Source: Erythrocercus mccallii
Taxonomy: Eukaryota; Chordata; Aves; Passeriformes; Dicruridae
Direction of reading: 5' to 3'
Length of the DNA: 64,000 nt
NCBI GenBank assembly: GCA_013397435.1
Contig: VZRG01002970.1
Span: forward strand, 1 to 64,000
A program made the translations under genes and the position numbers. The notes beneath the pieces are model-generated. The model saw only the letters and a program-made list of their open reading frames with translations, had not been told where the DNA came from and made no database searches. Positions 1-13,700 of the stretch are shown here, piece after piece. Position 1 is the first letter of the stretch. Each line of letters starts with the position of its first letter.

Positions 1-3000
1 GTTCAGTGAAAATAAACACAAGGCTTTTCAGAGAGAAAAATATAAAGTGCACCAAGACATTGAGTGTACCAATTTTCAACATACTTTCTGCATAATTAGC
101 ACACTATTAGAAAAACTAACTAGAAGGCACATTTAGAAATCTTTTTTGCTTGGGGCTCTTCAGTATACAAAGCTGAAATACCATGACAGATTTTAAACAG
201 CAACTGCTATTTATACTGGTACTAAAAAACCTCCTGAAGTGAATTTTTCTTTCAGCTTCTCAGCTTAAACCTCAACTACACACTCTTCCCATGATATACC
301 TGTGGATGTGTAGCATTAACTTAGTCAGAAATGCTGTGTTTAGCCTTTCCTCAAAGTCAAGTCAAAATCTACCATGAAAGATTCTGTGCAGTTGAATGCA
401 TTAGTATTCCAAAGGTGAAGTCAGTATATACCTGTACACTGACTTCTATTTTGAATCAATTTTATAGCCTTAAATGATTAGTGCCTGAAATAAATGATTG
501 AACATGCCTTGAGAGAAAATGTGTCATGCATAAGAAGATGATAAATGCTTTGTTTTGTAGAGAGACCTGGAGCTGATTTATCTTGTTAAAAAAAATTGCT
601 AGTGACGATGAGGTAAAAAATCTGAATTTTCATTTTCAATTAACAGATTTGCTAAGACAGTTTTCCTGGAATGTTTAAAATCTTTGCTAGCACAGTGGTA
701 TATCTTGTAGATCCTATCCACTCCTCCTTTATCTGTAAAAAGTTGCACGTGTACCCTGGGGCTGTTGACTTTTAACAAAAACTTATGACAAATGTTCCCT
801 GTTGAAAAGGGACTACATTGACTTATCCATGGCCAGCTCTTGCACTGTACAATCATTCTACTCACCTGTGATTTGAAAAGATGGCCTAGGAATGGATCTG
901 AAATCCTTAGGAGTGTTATTAGATAATGTATATGTGGCAGGACAGACAATAGCATCCCCTCAAACCCAGCACTGGTTTTAAACATGTATTTCTTGTGAGG
1001 CCTCAGCAGTATTGTAAAATTAATACATACAGCAATTTCTCTCCTAAGTCTGTGGGAAATAAAACCATTTAACTGGGAAAAGATCACCTTTTTAGACTCG
1101 CTGAGCAGAACCCAAGGAGAACAGCATCTCCTGCCTCCTTTGGAATGGGAAGTATTTCTACCTTTTATTTTTAACAGTCCTTATTTGTCTGGACGTTCAT
1201 ATGATTATGTATATTGCTGAAAAAGCACAGGCCTTCTACAATCCTTGTGCAGGGGAACATAAAAGTGTCCAACCACCTTCAGTGTGGCTGGAATAGCATT
1301 AGACAGCTTTCCTACTCCTGACAAGCTGGCACAGTGATTCCAAGGCTTATATATTTTTACTTTCCAGACAGATGGAAAAGGCAATTTCAAGCAAATTAAA
1401 TAAACAAAACGTACTATTTTGGAATTACTTCTTTTTTTAAAAAAAAAGGTGTTATTTGATTAATAGTAGAACCCTTCTTACCACTTTCTGCAAAATTGAC
1501 ACCCCATTAAAGAAAACAACCAGCAGTCACCTCTATAAACCTTGGATCCCCCTGTGTGGGGGCCTTATGATTTTACCTTCCAGGGACTCAGACCAGTGCA
1601 GTTCATTAAAGACAGATTGTTCCCACGGAGGGTGAATCTCCTTGAACTTAGCATTATGTCAGTCAAACGTGGTATTTCCACAGGCTTTCACCGCTGGTGT
1701 GCTGCCGCCCCCCCCTTGAAGCACAGACCCCACTGCATGGTGCTTCCTGCCCGACAGTGAAGCAGCTGGGACAAAAACACACTTTTTATTTTTGTCAAAA
1801 CCATAATATGCACGGGCCATATTTGGAAGGTGCACATGCCAAGGCCCAGAGCAGCAGAAGACATGCATGCAAGATGTAGCCTTGAATGCAACAACAAATC
1901 TCCCGTTTGTAATTTTCCTTAAAAATTGAGCTGAAGCTCATCCTCTCTCTTTCTTACTAAAGTAGGTGTATTGTATAAAGCACAAATTAATTCACTCCTT
2001 GTTAATAATTTTCAAAAGATTTTCCTTTTCCTGTAAAAGCAAATCCTATACTTTATCCACTTATACTTTATCCACTTATACTACTATGATACTTGCAGCC
2101 TTTCACATATGCTGTTAGCTGCTCATTTATCTTGCACTAGTGATAGTCTTTTTAGCTGACCTGTGGTGTGACTTTAGCTGAATAGAATGCAAAACAGGAG
2201 CTGATAAAGAGCATTTTTACATCTGAAGGTCATAAATATTGAACAGGTTCCCTGTCATGCTTGTAAAGAAGAGTGTCACGCCTCTTTTGGTTTTGCAGTT
2301 AGTCTTTGAAAAGCAAAGGCCTAGCAGGAGTACTGGGGTATATATACAATACTTTTTCACACTTCTACAGGAGTACAGAACCACTTCTATAAATTTAATA
2401 ATAAATACAAACAGTTTGTGCTTCAAAATGGTACATTAATGCAGTGCTAGCACTGTAATATCAGACACTCAAAATCAGAATATTTTAGAAGGTTGGGCTG
2501 TTCTAATTGTAACGTGGCTAAGCTGCATATTCCAAATTATATATGGCATATTTTAATAGTAAGAATGTATTAAAACTTACATTTTAAAATCCACTTTTTC
2601 AATATGTGAAGCTTATGCTAATGAGGAATGTGACAACGGCAGATTTGAAGGTGATCTCTTCAGTGGTTATATAAATAAATAACCACTTCTCTCCTGGTAA
2701 TTAGCTTGTTTAAATAATAAACTCTGAACTATATTTTTTTTATTATTTTTCCAAATGAGGTTAAATGTATAAGGTTTGCAAATTATTTTTAAACAGGTAG
2801 ACATGGGGAATTTAGAGTGCATGAGCAACTCCATATCCTTCCTTGTCAAAGTGTCCAGTGGGAAATAAAAAAGGCTGAGGGATAATTCATACTTTTTGTT
2901 TGAGACTAACACTAAAAATTCCATGTCAAATTGATTTGTTTCGTGGGTACTTCGCTGTTATCAGTCATCTGGACTTATTAAAATGTGTGAGGTGTCTTTA

Positions 3001-6000
3001 CTTCTCTCTCTTCACACTAAAAGCAGCATCAGTGAGCACTTCAGTTCAGACCTGTGTTGAGGAGTTGAGCATCAAACAACATTTTGTGATCCTGATGGGG
3101 TCTTTAAACAACACACTACGGTGAGGGTTAGCCTGGACACCCAATTGTAAAAACCAAATTGAATCTTCATACTGGTTTAGTGTGGGCTTTGACTTTGGCT
3201 GCATTTGAAGGAATTTACCTGGGGAGATGTAGACATGGGCGAGATCTGGCTGAGTTCAGACATTTTGTCCCTGTGTGTGCACTGTGCTGCCGTCAGCCCC
3301 AGCCCTTTGGAGAGCTCCCCTGAGCCCACAGGGATTGGCACGGGGATCGTGGCACCCCTGCCCCTCAGCTCACCCTGACTCTGACTTGTCATCTTTACTA
3401 AGCGCCTTAAACCTTCTTTTTAAACTGTAAATATAATTTGTATCTCTTTTGGAGGCTGAATTCCACACAATTTTAAAGATACTATTTGTCTTAACTGCTA
3501 CTTACTGCATTACCTGAATAAGCACCTCACGTTTAGATTTCACTTTTTAAGAAGTGCATGCTTTATTGTAGATGGGAAAGTGGAAAAGTTGGAGACTATT
3601 GAACTCCCATCTGCTTCATCTGCTGAAGAGCTTTAATTAAAATGGGGATCTCATTAGCAGAGAGGTTAATCTATAATTTGTTGCTTCATTTTTCCAAATG
3701 GTTCCTAAAGCATAATAACTTATCATGTACCATGTCCAAACAACTGATAAAACCTATCTGTAGTCAGACACAAGCTGAGTTTTTTAATAGACTTATCAAA
3801 AGTCTTTGACATTTTAAAAAATTTCTGCCTGTTAGAAAGAGTAACATTCTTCCCCATTAGAGTGACTTTTTCATCAATGACAATGATTGATAGAGAGAGT
3901 CTATTCCTGCTGGAAAATAACCCCATTCACATTCTGAATCTAAATAAGACAATGGAGTCTTAGTTGTACAGATGTACGGTTTTGCCCACTCTGCACAGAC
4001 GAAAGAACACAAAAAGTGTTGATCCACAACTGTGGAAGTTTTCTTGCTCTGCCTGTCTGAGCTGTAGCTCACTTCTGCATCCACACAGTTTGTACTCCTG
4101 AATTTTATGCAGACACTCTGCACATTGTGTTGCAATTGGGTAGTCATATCAATTTAACAGTAACCAAAATCTCTCTCCTATCTCTATAAGGGTGTGCTGT
4201 ATCTTGGCCTCAGAATATTCATTAGCTAAGGGGTTTTTTTTCCTGACGAGGGTATCAGTTGTTTCACTCCCAGAACCACCAACCATCCAGGCAAATATAG
4301 ACTTTCTCATTCTTGAAGCTTGCAGAAGAAATAAGTGATGGAAATAAAACTGAACTTACAAGTGCTTCTGGTTTTCCCCTATTAGGAACAAATTCAGTAA
4401 CATAAATGGTATATAAGCACATATTTTGCTATTCAGTGAGCAACAAGCTTTGATTTAGTTACCTGCACCAGACTGTTCTAAGCTGCCCATCTTGTCCAAT
4501 GTCATCTAAGCCTCATGAAGCTAAAGGGTTGCTGTTATTGAGGGCCATTTATCCTTTATTTGCTGAACAATACAAAACCAAGCAGAACCACAAGCCCTTT
4601 TGTGTTACTGAGACAAATGTGTTTGAGGTTCCTGAGACAAAAGGAAAATTGGAGCCCCGATGATGAGTTTAGACCCGATGGGTTGTGAAGACCTGGAAAA
4701 CACTGTGGAGTCAAGGCTTTTAGAAGGCTACTCCTCAGCTGGCAAAATACACAGGGCTTGTTGGAACTCCAGGGCAATTTTCCAGGGCGGGGTTTAAAAG
4801 TCGTGCCATGGACATCATGTGTATGGCACAGATTTTTCTTGTCAGAACCTTCTGAATTGAACTCCCTGCTTTTCCAGCTTCTCGTGTTCTGTGCCCAGGG
4901 CTGAGCCCTTGAAGGCAAGGTCTGCTACTGACTCCAGCAGATGGAGGAAGAAGGTCCTCACACATTTTGTGTCTGGCTGCCAGCCTGAAAGGGCACGTAG
5001 AAAATGAGCCATGAGGGCTGGCCTGAAAGGTTCACTCAGCTGTTGCTTCAAGAACAAATCTTTGCTTTAATATATACTAAGGGGTTAAGAGGGAAGTGAA
5101 AATTATTCTTTCAGTAAAAGGAAATGGCTAAACAGTTTTAGCTGAAACCTGCTAAAAACCATTTGCCCCTGGGCAGCCACAAGGCAGGAAAATATCACCA
5201 GAGAAGGAGAATATTTCAAAAAGTTATCTGAATGAAAGAAACAGAAAGTTATAATGGCATTCCTGACTTAACCTTAGCAGCTACTGCTACTGGAGCTTAC
5301 TATAATACTGTATCTTATCTGACCCAAATCCTAAGCCAAATAGTTTTGTGCTCTGTTCCTTTATATTTTGCTGCTGGCTACAGATAAAATTGAGCATGTT
5401 TCATTCAAAGAATATTAGTGTCTAGATACCGATTGTTCATCCACTCATAGATACAAAAGAAATAGTAAAGGGTATTTGCTTCAACATAATGACTTCATCA
5501 AACAAATGGAACACAAGTAGCTCAGTATTGTAGAAACAAAGAGAGTTTTCATAAACTGAAGAACAGGAGGTTAGAGATGAGTATTCCACTTTCATGGAAC
5601 AAACCTGGTGATATCTTTGATAAACAGCATCATTAAAAAAAAGCCGGGTCTTATTAAAATGTGTCTTGTCTCTGTAGTTTTACAAAAGATGGTGTAAATC
5701 TTTGGAGCTATTTTGCTTATATCCTTCAAAATAAAAGGACTCTTAATTCATAATTTATAAGCACAGCCACTCCAGTGAGTGTTCCTGCAGGCTACTCTGA
5801 CTACCTTAGCAACCACCAGAGAATGCTAAGCAGAAACAGCAGTGACCCTTCTGGACACAAATAGGTTTTTTCTCGTATCATTTGATAACTTTTTTTCCTT
5901 TGGACTGTTAAATCCTTTGCCCCCTACTACCCAGGATGTTAGCTGGTCATCTCCACACTGTTGTAAAGATGAGAAGAGTGGAAATAGCACTGACACAACC

Positions 6001-6998
6001 CCACTGCTCCATGCTGACAGGGCAGAGGCAGCCTGTATCGATCGCCACATCTAACTGGTAATAAGAATGTAAACTCAGCCTTGTGCTGCTTTCCATCAAA
6101 GCAGTGCAAGTCAAGCTTCCCTTTTGCACAGGCCTGCATTCATTTCTCCAGTTGTCAATATGTCCTGATAGAGCTTTTAGAGACTTATCAATATTTAACT
6201 GCACTCCTATTGACTCAGCAATTACACGGTAATTGATTTAAGATTGATTATCATCATGTTAACATTTTAATGGTCAAAGAGTGATATAACTAACTGAACA
6301 TTATATTATTTGGGGCTTCTATTACCTTTGTCCATGTGTATTATTGTTCCTTGTCACAGATTTTAAGTTTTACTTAATGTTGTATTGTTCATCAAAAATA
6401 ACTGAGAATATTGTTTTTAGATTTACTCTTTGCCAGAATTGATTCTTATTTTTACAGCATAATGTTTTTATTATAATTAAAACATTCAAGTGCATCTCTT
6501 CAGAATATCTTGTTACTAGTTAAAACACATGAAAGCTGTGAGTACTGGCAAACAATCAATTAATCCCCTGTGCCACACATGAGGCAGTTAGCTAAAGGAT
6601 AACTAAGTTATTTTATCAACTGCAGTGCTGTATCCAAGAGCTGGGTTTGATGAATGATGCTTTTCATTAATCAGTTTTATTGATTTCCTGTATGGAGAGC
6701 TCTGAGACCTAGCTGGAACTACAGCAGGTTTGAGCTCTGCCAGCTGTGGAGATATAAATATCAGCCAAGAAAAATATTCAAAAAATAAAACCAGGAATGT
6801 GGAAAAATGAAATTTTTTCCTAGTGCAAGTGATTAATTCAGTCCTATTGGAGTTGCTAACTCTTTGTGAGGCGTAGTGAAGGTTGTGTGTGATCTGTTGT
6901 GTACAAGAGCAGTGGGATGTGAGGGCAGCAGCAGCTGCAGCCAGGAACAGGTTGGGATTTTAGCAGTTAGACAGGAGACAAAATCACAGATACAGGGC
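1..6998. other. AT-rich noncoding stretch, no gene recognised
   Basis: No recognisable exon, RNA gene or young transposon was seen. The sequence is AT-rich with few CpG dinucleotides. The longest open frame is on the minus strand at 599-1087 (162 codons); its translation shows no domain, signal peptide or repeat that I recognise. A 15-bp unit beginning ATACTTTATCC is repeated twice in tandem near 2048-2082. A run of 8 C lies at 1708-1715. The part from about 6180 to 6690 is rich in TAAT-type homeodomain half-sites and could hold a conserved noncoding element, but that is only an impression from composition. Confidence 0.7.
599..1087 (-). other. 162-codon open frame, probably chance
   Basis: This is one of the longest open frames in the window and the longest in AT-rich sequence. 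Read on the minus strand it gives a mixed hydrophobic and basic polypeptide with no recognisable motif. There is no promoter or convincing splice context, and no CR1 or retroviral reverse-transcriptase motif that would mark it as a transposon remnant. At roughly 60% AT, with thousands of frames in a 64-kb window, one frame of this length is not very surprising. It is listed so that it can be tested, not as a gene call. Confidence 0.08.
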
Positions 6999-7019
6999 TT
7001 TTTTTTTTTTTTTTTTTTT
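6999..7019. repeat. T21 homopolymer tract
   Basis: An uninterrupted run of 21 T residues. Read on the minus strand it is a poly(A) tract, so a minus-strand retrocopy was considered. The sequence that would lie upstream of such a tail (7020 onward) shows no polyadenylation signal close to the tract and no recognisable gene. A simple mononucleotide repeat is the better reading. Confidence 0.9.
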
Positions 7020-7690
7020 GCAACAGCTAGCTAAATAAATAGAAGTACAACAAAAAAAAATGAGAAGAGAAATTAGATTACAAGTGTTCAGAGACTGTCA
7101 CTACAAACCATTTTCCACCCAGTCTTTTCTAGACGATCAGAGACTAATTTAAGAAAATCTAACACTATATTTTTAGCTGTCTTTTGTCAGGACTTACCTT
7201 GCTGGGGCACTTTCCAAGAAGCCACTTCTGAAGCTTTTCTCAAGATTCAGAGGCCAGTTGCTCTCACAAATAGACCTTGGGAGACTGAGTGTTAGATCTG
7301 GGCCTTAATCAAAGGGGAAAAAAGAGTAAAGGAATCTTCAAAGGGTGCCTCACTATGCAAACGAAGAGGTCTGTGAGCTGTTTCATTGCAGAGCCTACTG
7401 ATTCACTGGCAACAACTGAAAAATGATATTTTCTGCAATGAAGTGAACAGGTTTGAAGTTTTTCAAACTTTGTGAATCCTGCTTTAAAAAGCTATCAGAA
7501 AACTGCCATTTGCAAGGCTGCTACATCAAAGGTGTCAATCCTTACTCTTCAGCACTGTCATTGTAGGATTTGGTCAGACTTGTGCCTATTTATGGGTAGC
7601 TGATATAAGAATTTGTGACATTTTTGCTGTTCCTTATCAACCATTGGAAGTTTGTAACTTCCAGGCATGAGCAGTCCTGCAGACATCTTT
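7020..7690. other. Noncoding spacer between T tract and CR1
   Basis: Ordinary AT-rich sequence with no open frame worth reporting. A run of 9 A near 7050 is the only simple repeat seen. Confidence 0.6.
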
Positions 7691-7943
7691 TCACAGGATC
7701 ACAGAACTGTTAGGATTGGAGGGACCTCTGGAGATCATCCAGTGCAACCCCGTGCCAAGGCAGAGTCCCCTGGAGCAGGTGGCACAGGAACATGTCCAGG
7801 TAGAATTGCAAGGTCTCCAGAGAGGGAGGCTCCATGGCCTCCCTGGGCAGCTGCTCCAGTGCTCTGCCACCCTCAGAGGAAAGGAGTTCTTCCTCATGTT
7901 GAGGTGAAACTTCTTGTGTTTTAGTTTATGACCATGACCACTA
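7691..7943 (-). mobile_element. CR1 LINE, 5'-truncated 3' end
   Basis: CR1 is the dominant non-LTR retrotransposon of birds, and most copies are short 3' fragments. Read on the plus strand this copy runs antisense to the element. It begins with the terminal repeat-like CACAGGATCACAGAA, followed by the hallmark stretch GGAGGGACCTCTGGAGATCA (7738 region). Next come the clusters around CTCCAGAGAGGGAGGCTCCA, CCTCCCTGGGCAGCTGCTCC and GGAGTTCTTCCTCATGTTGA. The match fades in the segment reading TTAGTTTATGACCATGACCA near 7940. The copy is about 250 bp, so it lacks the reverse transcriptase and cannot move. Overlapping open frames on both strands here are by-products of the repeat. Family and orientation are confident; the subfamily is not assigned. 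Confidence 0.95.
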
Positions 7944-10439
7944 GTCAGAATTTTATCTTATCAATGTTAGAAGGAATGGAAGCTCTTCTAATGAAATGGA
8001 ATTTTATGTGTACTCCTTTTTTTTTTTTTCTCTCCTTCCTTTCAGCATTCCCTCCTTCTTCCCAAAGCTGAGGTTCAGTCCAATATGGTATTTAGGATGG
8101 CAGGGGTAAAAATAAAATAGAAGGAAGTCCTTTAATATTAATACAGGTAGTTTAATTGGCGTGTGGTGAGAAAAATAAATCATCAGAACCTTCACTAAAT
8201 ACTAAGGTTGTTTCTATTTTGTACAAAGATTCCTCGAGATATGCAGTTTCAACATAGTCACCTCGTGGTGTCATTTCAGCACAGCAGCTCAGACTAAGCA
8301 TGGTCATTAACACTTGCTGTAATAGACAGTGATATGGTAAATGTGGCTTCAGGAGTCCCCCTGCCATATGCAGTGTCCAGCATGAACGACATGAAAGATG
8401 CTTTAACTTCTCATCAATCAACGAATGCCAGAGCACGGAGCCTCTCCCAGCTGCAGAATGGGCTCTGATCCAAACAATCTGCTGATCTTTGTGATCTTGC
8501 CCAGGTTTGTGTTAGGAACTGTGGTACTAAACCTTCACTTGAGCCAAGTGACAAAACACCATCGTTATCAAAACCTGTGAGAGGTTGCATGAGTGCAGGA
8601 AAGTTTGAAAGGCAGCAGAAAGTTCTTAAAGAGTCCAAGGAATTATTCCTGAAGGTTTGATAAACTTATTTTTTTTTTAATATTGGTTAAATCAGTATAG
8701 AAAGAGCCTCATACTAAGGCTAGATTTCATAAAAAAAAGAAAAAACCAAACTAGACATTCTTACAGGACCGAAAAAATAGTTCCTCCTCCCCCAGAAATA
8801 ATCACTGTTAAGAAGATGGTTTTGAATTAATTTCATTTCTGTCTTGCATCTAGACAGATATTAGATGTGCATAAACACCCTTTTGTTCTGACTTTGTTGC
8901 AATTTTCAACTACTTTGCACAGTTTGTACATGACTAAACCAGGTCTGGGCCTGCATGATCATTTGACTCCCCTCATCTGCTGGAAGTAAATTAGGACAGT
9001 CAGAAAAAGTGAGTGTGCTGCCTCGGAAAACATTTCTGTGCTCAGGATTCCTCTGCATTCAGTCAGTTTGGATGAGGAATGTCAGGTGAAAAAGTTGATT
9101 CCTACTCAGTTAGACTACTGATGGGGAAATAAATAAAACATTTTAAAAGGGCAAGCCTATCCACATGTCTACACTTAATTTTAGAACTTCATGCTTTATT
9201 TAAAATTCTTATATGTAGGTAGAAAATACTGAATTTCACATTAAATACTTAATTTTAATTAAAATATTATACCGGGGAAAATCTCAAACAAACACTCTGC
9301 CTGTAAAAGAAAAAGAAAATAAACCAAGCAAAAACCTGACATGACAGAGTTGTACCTCTCTCCTTTTTGAACTGTCCTAAATTTTTAGAGCCATTGGATG
9401 TCACAGTTTTATTTGAAAGTAGAAGAGGATTCAGCTGCCTCAAATTCTTCAGAATTATATCTGAGATACCTCAAAATACATACCTGGGGTTACTTGTCCC
9501 TGAGGAAAAAGTAGTCCTTAAGTTCTGGGTCCTTGTTTGCTCTGTGCACCCAGAGGCTCTTTGTTTCTCCCCTGACATCCACAGCAGGCCTCCAGGAACT
9601 CCTTTTATTTCTTTGTTTGCTCCTTTGTTTCTCATGAGCTTTGGGTGAGATTCAGATGCTCTCCCTGGCTGAGGGTCAGAGCCCAAAGGAAGAGTGCTGA
9701 GCCGCCAGAGTTCTTGTCTTCTCTCCGATATCTGCAGAGCCCAGGCAGGAATTCTGCTCAGCCTTTGATCCATCTCTTCTCATGCTGCTTCTTCCCACCT
9801 TTATGCAAAATCTAGGTGGATTCCTAAATGGATTCTGTGATTATTAGCTACTGCCAGAGATGGCAATAATATTTAATACTTTCCCTTTAAGGGGGTTATT
9901 AAAGAGGTTGGTGTTTGAACTAATGAAATTCTGATACATAATATATATCTCTCATTGTAGTTACAATTTTGCCCATTATATTTTTTAAAAATGATCAGTG
10001 CTTTGATTCTATTTAGCTTTTTTAGAATGACTTTTTATACAAAAAAATCCTTTAAATATAAAGGATTATATTATCTGTTATCTGTTCAAGTTGGGCTACA
10101 CAAACACCTGTGTCAGACTGAGTCTTATATTTGACACTTATTACAATGTGGCTGGCTCTGTGGAGGTAATAGTATTCAAAAAGCTTGAGAGACAAGGCAG
10201 TAAGGGCAGGACTGAACTTTTACAACGCCTCCCCTACTTTAGCTTCATCTCTTTTGGGACAATATTAAAAGAAAAAGGAAAAACCCTTAGCTATCATTTA
10301 TTATATGTCCACATTCCCTGGCTCCAAACGTAGCCCAAACCCAATTCCTTCACTTCTGTGTAACAGGAGGTCCAGAAGCAGTTGTTTTGCATGACAAATT
10401 ACACTGTTACAGCCATTCTTGTAATTAATATGGAAGGTA
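7944..10439. other. Noncoding stretch, no gene recognised
   Basis: A 13-nt T tract lies at 8017-8029, just downstream of the CR1 copy. A 14-bp palindrome, ATTTTAATTAAAAT, is at 9252-9265. Minus-strand (9471-9773, 100 codons) and plus-strand (9367-9648, 93 codons) open frames overlap each other and look like nothing known. The part from 9480 to 9800 is less AT-rich than its surroundings. No element or RNA gene was recognised. Confidence 0.6.
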
Positions 10440-10780
10440 GATATGTTGGATTTAGGGGGAAAAAATGTACGAAAGATTAATTGCAGTCTATTAAAATTCT
10501 AAATTCATCATCACTGGAAATTTTCGTCATTTTATACCAGTGCGGAAAAATTTCATTGCATTCATGAAATTAATCCAGTATATGCTAATCTGCCATGCCA
10601 ACCTCGTTCCAACTTGAGGGCCCAAATGTATTATGAGGCATAATTACTCCAGAGCTAAAATCTTAAGGAAGGCTTTGAGGGCACTGTCTGTGAAACATAA
10701 ATTGAAACTGCCACGGTTCATGTACAAACAGAGAACTTAATCTCCTAGAACCCGTGAAAGCAAGACCTTCTGAAATTGCC
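10440..10780. promoter_or_regulatory. Possible conserved noncoding element
   Basis: An AT-rich block with several transcription-factor-like motifs close together. An 8-bp inverted repeat AATTTCAT/ATGAAATT with a 7-nt loop spans 10549-10571. It is followed at once by a TAATCC homeodomain-type site and the octamer-like ATGCTAAT at 10582-10589. Further on are a CATAATTA and a TGTACAAACA forkhead-like motif. No coding frame crosses it. Function is inferred from motif density alone and conservation cannot be seen from one sequence; ordinary AT-rich DNA could give similar motifs. Confidence 0.25.
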
Positions 10781-13700
10781 CCAGGTGTCGAAACAGAAGT
10801 GGTTTTGGAATGTCCATATTTCATAATGGTTTTGAACCATTTTGAACCATTTTAAAATGGATTGATAGACCTCCAAAGTGAAGATTACCATGCTTTAAAT
10901 TAAGCAGTTTTAATGTCTTTTATATTGATGAGCAATTGACACAGTAGAATTATTTTTAACATAATTATGCCTGCAAACATGCAGTATTACGTAGATTATT
11001 ATGAGTCTATGTATCTCTCTTTTTTCTGTTCAGTTGTATCATAGATTATAAAAGATTTTTCATAATGTATTGTCAGCCACTGAAGTGTCATAGAAGAAAT
11101 GGTCTTTCTTCATTAGCCTTTTTCAGGATAGCAGTGTGACTTCTGAGAATACCACTCAGAGCCATTTAAATCAGTACATCATTTCTTTCTTTAAGGTAAT
11201 CATTGAAGCCTTCTTTCAAAAAAATAACCTGATGAAGACAAGTGGGGTCAAAGCTGACAAAAACAAATTGTTCTTCACTACTGAAAATCCCATTTGGTAA
11301 TGAAAAGTTCAGTTCAAACCGTAATTTCTGTTCTGAGCTTTGAGAAACTTGTATTTGCTTAGTACAAGTGAACAGAGGTTAAGTGAAAAACAAACCTCTT
11401 CTGCCCTGTCTGACTGCAACATCCAAAAGAAAACAAACCAAAAAAAAAAGACGACAGAAAATCCCTGACACTAACACTTCCTTACTTTTCCATAATATCC
11501 ATAGCTTAATTTATCCTAAATTTTTTATGGCTTGATGATCAGCTAACTAGGAACACTCATCATAATTTTCACTGGCTGTTTGCAAAACATTACATCTGGG
11601 TAATTTAATGCAAGTTATTTTGTGAACACACTTGAAATAAAGCACACAGACAACATAAGCAGATGAGACATCTCATTCCATGGTAGCCCTGGAAAGAGCA
11701 CTTTGTCTCTGACCATGTAACTGCTTATAGGAACAAGCTAAAATCACAGGAAATGCATAATGGAGAGTCCTAATGTGCTCCAACACATTATCTTTGTTTC
11801 TGTATAAATTGCTCTCTCTCAGTAAAGCTTTCCCTACATTTTTCCCTGCTGTGAGAGGTGATGGTTGAAATATTTTCTTCTATTTCATATGCATTAAATT
11901 ACAGGATGAGTCATTTTTTATAAGCTTAAGTTTACTGTTAGAGTTTACCCTGTGCAACCCATGACCTAATGGGTCTTACGTGCACTTAAGAAATGAGTGG
12001 AGAGTATTACATATCCTGAAATCATTACAATGGCTTTGCTATTTGTTTCAGTGTAGATTCTGCCTAGTCATCTAATAATGACAAACATTTTAGCAATGAA
12101 ATGGCTGAAAAATGGGAGTGTCTGCCATTGTCCAGGGAGTGACTTTCACCCAGGATAATACCCCAGAAAGCATTTTGATATCTAATTTTCATAGCTGGCC
12201 ACAACCATTAGGGCATAGTATTTCTTTCCTTCTAATGGCATTCCTTATACCTGAGTTCTGGACCAGAATTAATTTCTCCAACTCTGTCTTCCCTGATGTC
12301 CTGAACCCCTTCTCCGCCACTCTGTAATTGATAATTCACAGTGTCCCCATTCTAGCTTGGCAAGATAAACAACATTCATTGCTTGCATTCACATTCCATC
12401 TGCCCCCCCAAGGGCTGTGTTCCATCACAAGGCTGAGGTTGCCCAAGGGAGGGCGTCTGGACACAGAGCTCCTCCTTAAACTGGTGGTGACTAAAGATGA
12501 AAGAGAAGAGTGGTCAGTGGGCAGAAGCCATAGAAGGTGAGGGAGATAATGATGACAGAGACTAGATCTTTTTTTTAAAGTATAGAATATAAAAGCACAT
12601 TGAGTTGTAAATTTTAAAATAAATGTTTAGTAGCAGTATTTGTACAAATATGTCCAAAAGTGAAAGGAGAACTCTTTGCAACAGGGATTATTTTTGGTTC
12701 TGTGGAGCCAAAACAAGCTGCAGGTGCTATAATATTAAACCAAATTAAACAAACAAAAAAATTGCTGTTACTCATCAAGGATATAAGGACATCCTGAATG
12801 TTCATCATTTCTATACTGAGTTCATTGGTCTGTAAATTTGATTTTTATGTCTGTATAAAAAAAAAATCCTGAAATTTTCAGTTCACAAAATGAGAATTTT
12901 ATCAATTCAGAAGAAATAGATGCTGGTGTATGGGAAACTGAGCTGGGAAACACAGATTTCAAGGACTTGTGAAAGTTCTAAGTAGAAACGTCTTTTGATC
13001 TTTGAAGTTTTGCTGCTCTGTCAACATCATCCATAACTTTGACTGTCTTTTCTATTCTGAAATAGCTAAGTCATAAAAATAAATAATAGAGATCCTGTCC
13101 AAAGGTTACTTTAATCATGGATATTGACCCAACAGTAAAACGAAGATGGAAAAGTTTCTTAGGAATATATTTATAATCTCAGGGTTTCCTTCTCCCAGTA
13201 GCCATAGGATTTGCTACAGGAAAGGGCATCCAACAGACCACTCTGCCTTGGAGAGGCCATAACCAAATCAGCTTTCTGGCTGCCCCAGAGGAGCGGAGAT
13301 AGTTTCATTTCCTACGATTATCTGAGGCTGCAGTGAAAAAAACTGATACTGTTTTCCTTCAAAGGCTAGAAAGAAATAAAACATTTTTTCCAAGCAAATT
13401 TGGAAGGCTAGTTCTGTCATCATTGTTCACTGACCCTTCCTTTCAAAGCTCTCTGCATTTGCACTCCATTTTTGCATTGTCTGAACACATCCCAGTGAAC
13501 TGAAACTGGTTCAAGGAAGCTAAAAATCATGTATTAGTTGCATTAATTTTTGCTTGAAAAAACCTTGACCAACATAGGTTTAAAATGACCACGTCTCTAC
13601 ATTTACAGAGAAAAAAAAAGAGATTGTAAGTGGTGGAAAATAACTTGTAAATACATTTAATTCCAAACCCATTCAGTCTCTGAGTGTTTTTCTGTTATAG

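Noticed and set aside
6999..7100. Minus-strand retrocopy tail at the T21 tract
   Set aside because: The adjoining sequence shows no gene-like content and no polyadenylation signal in the expected place.
7667..7924. Arg/Pro-rich open frames on both strands
   Set aside because: They fall inside a truncated CR1 fragment and are by-products of its noncoding 3' region.
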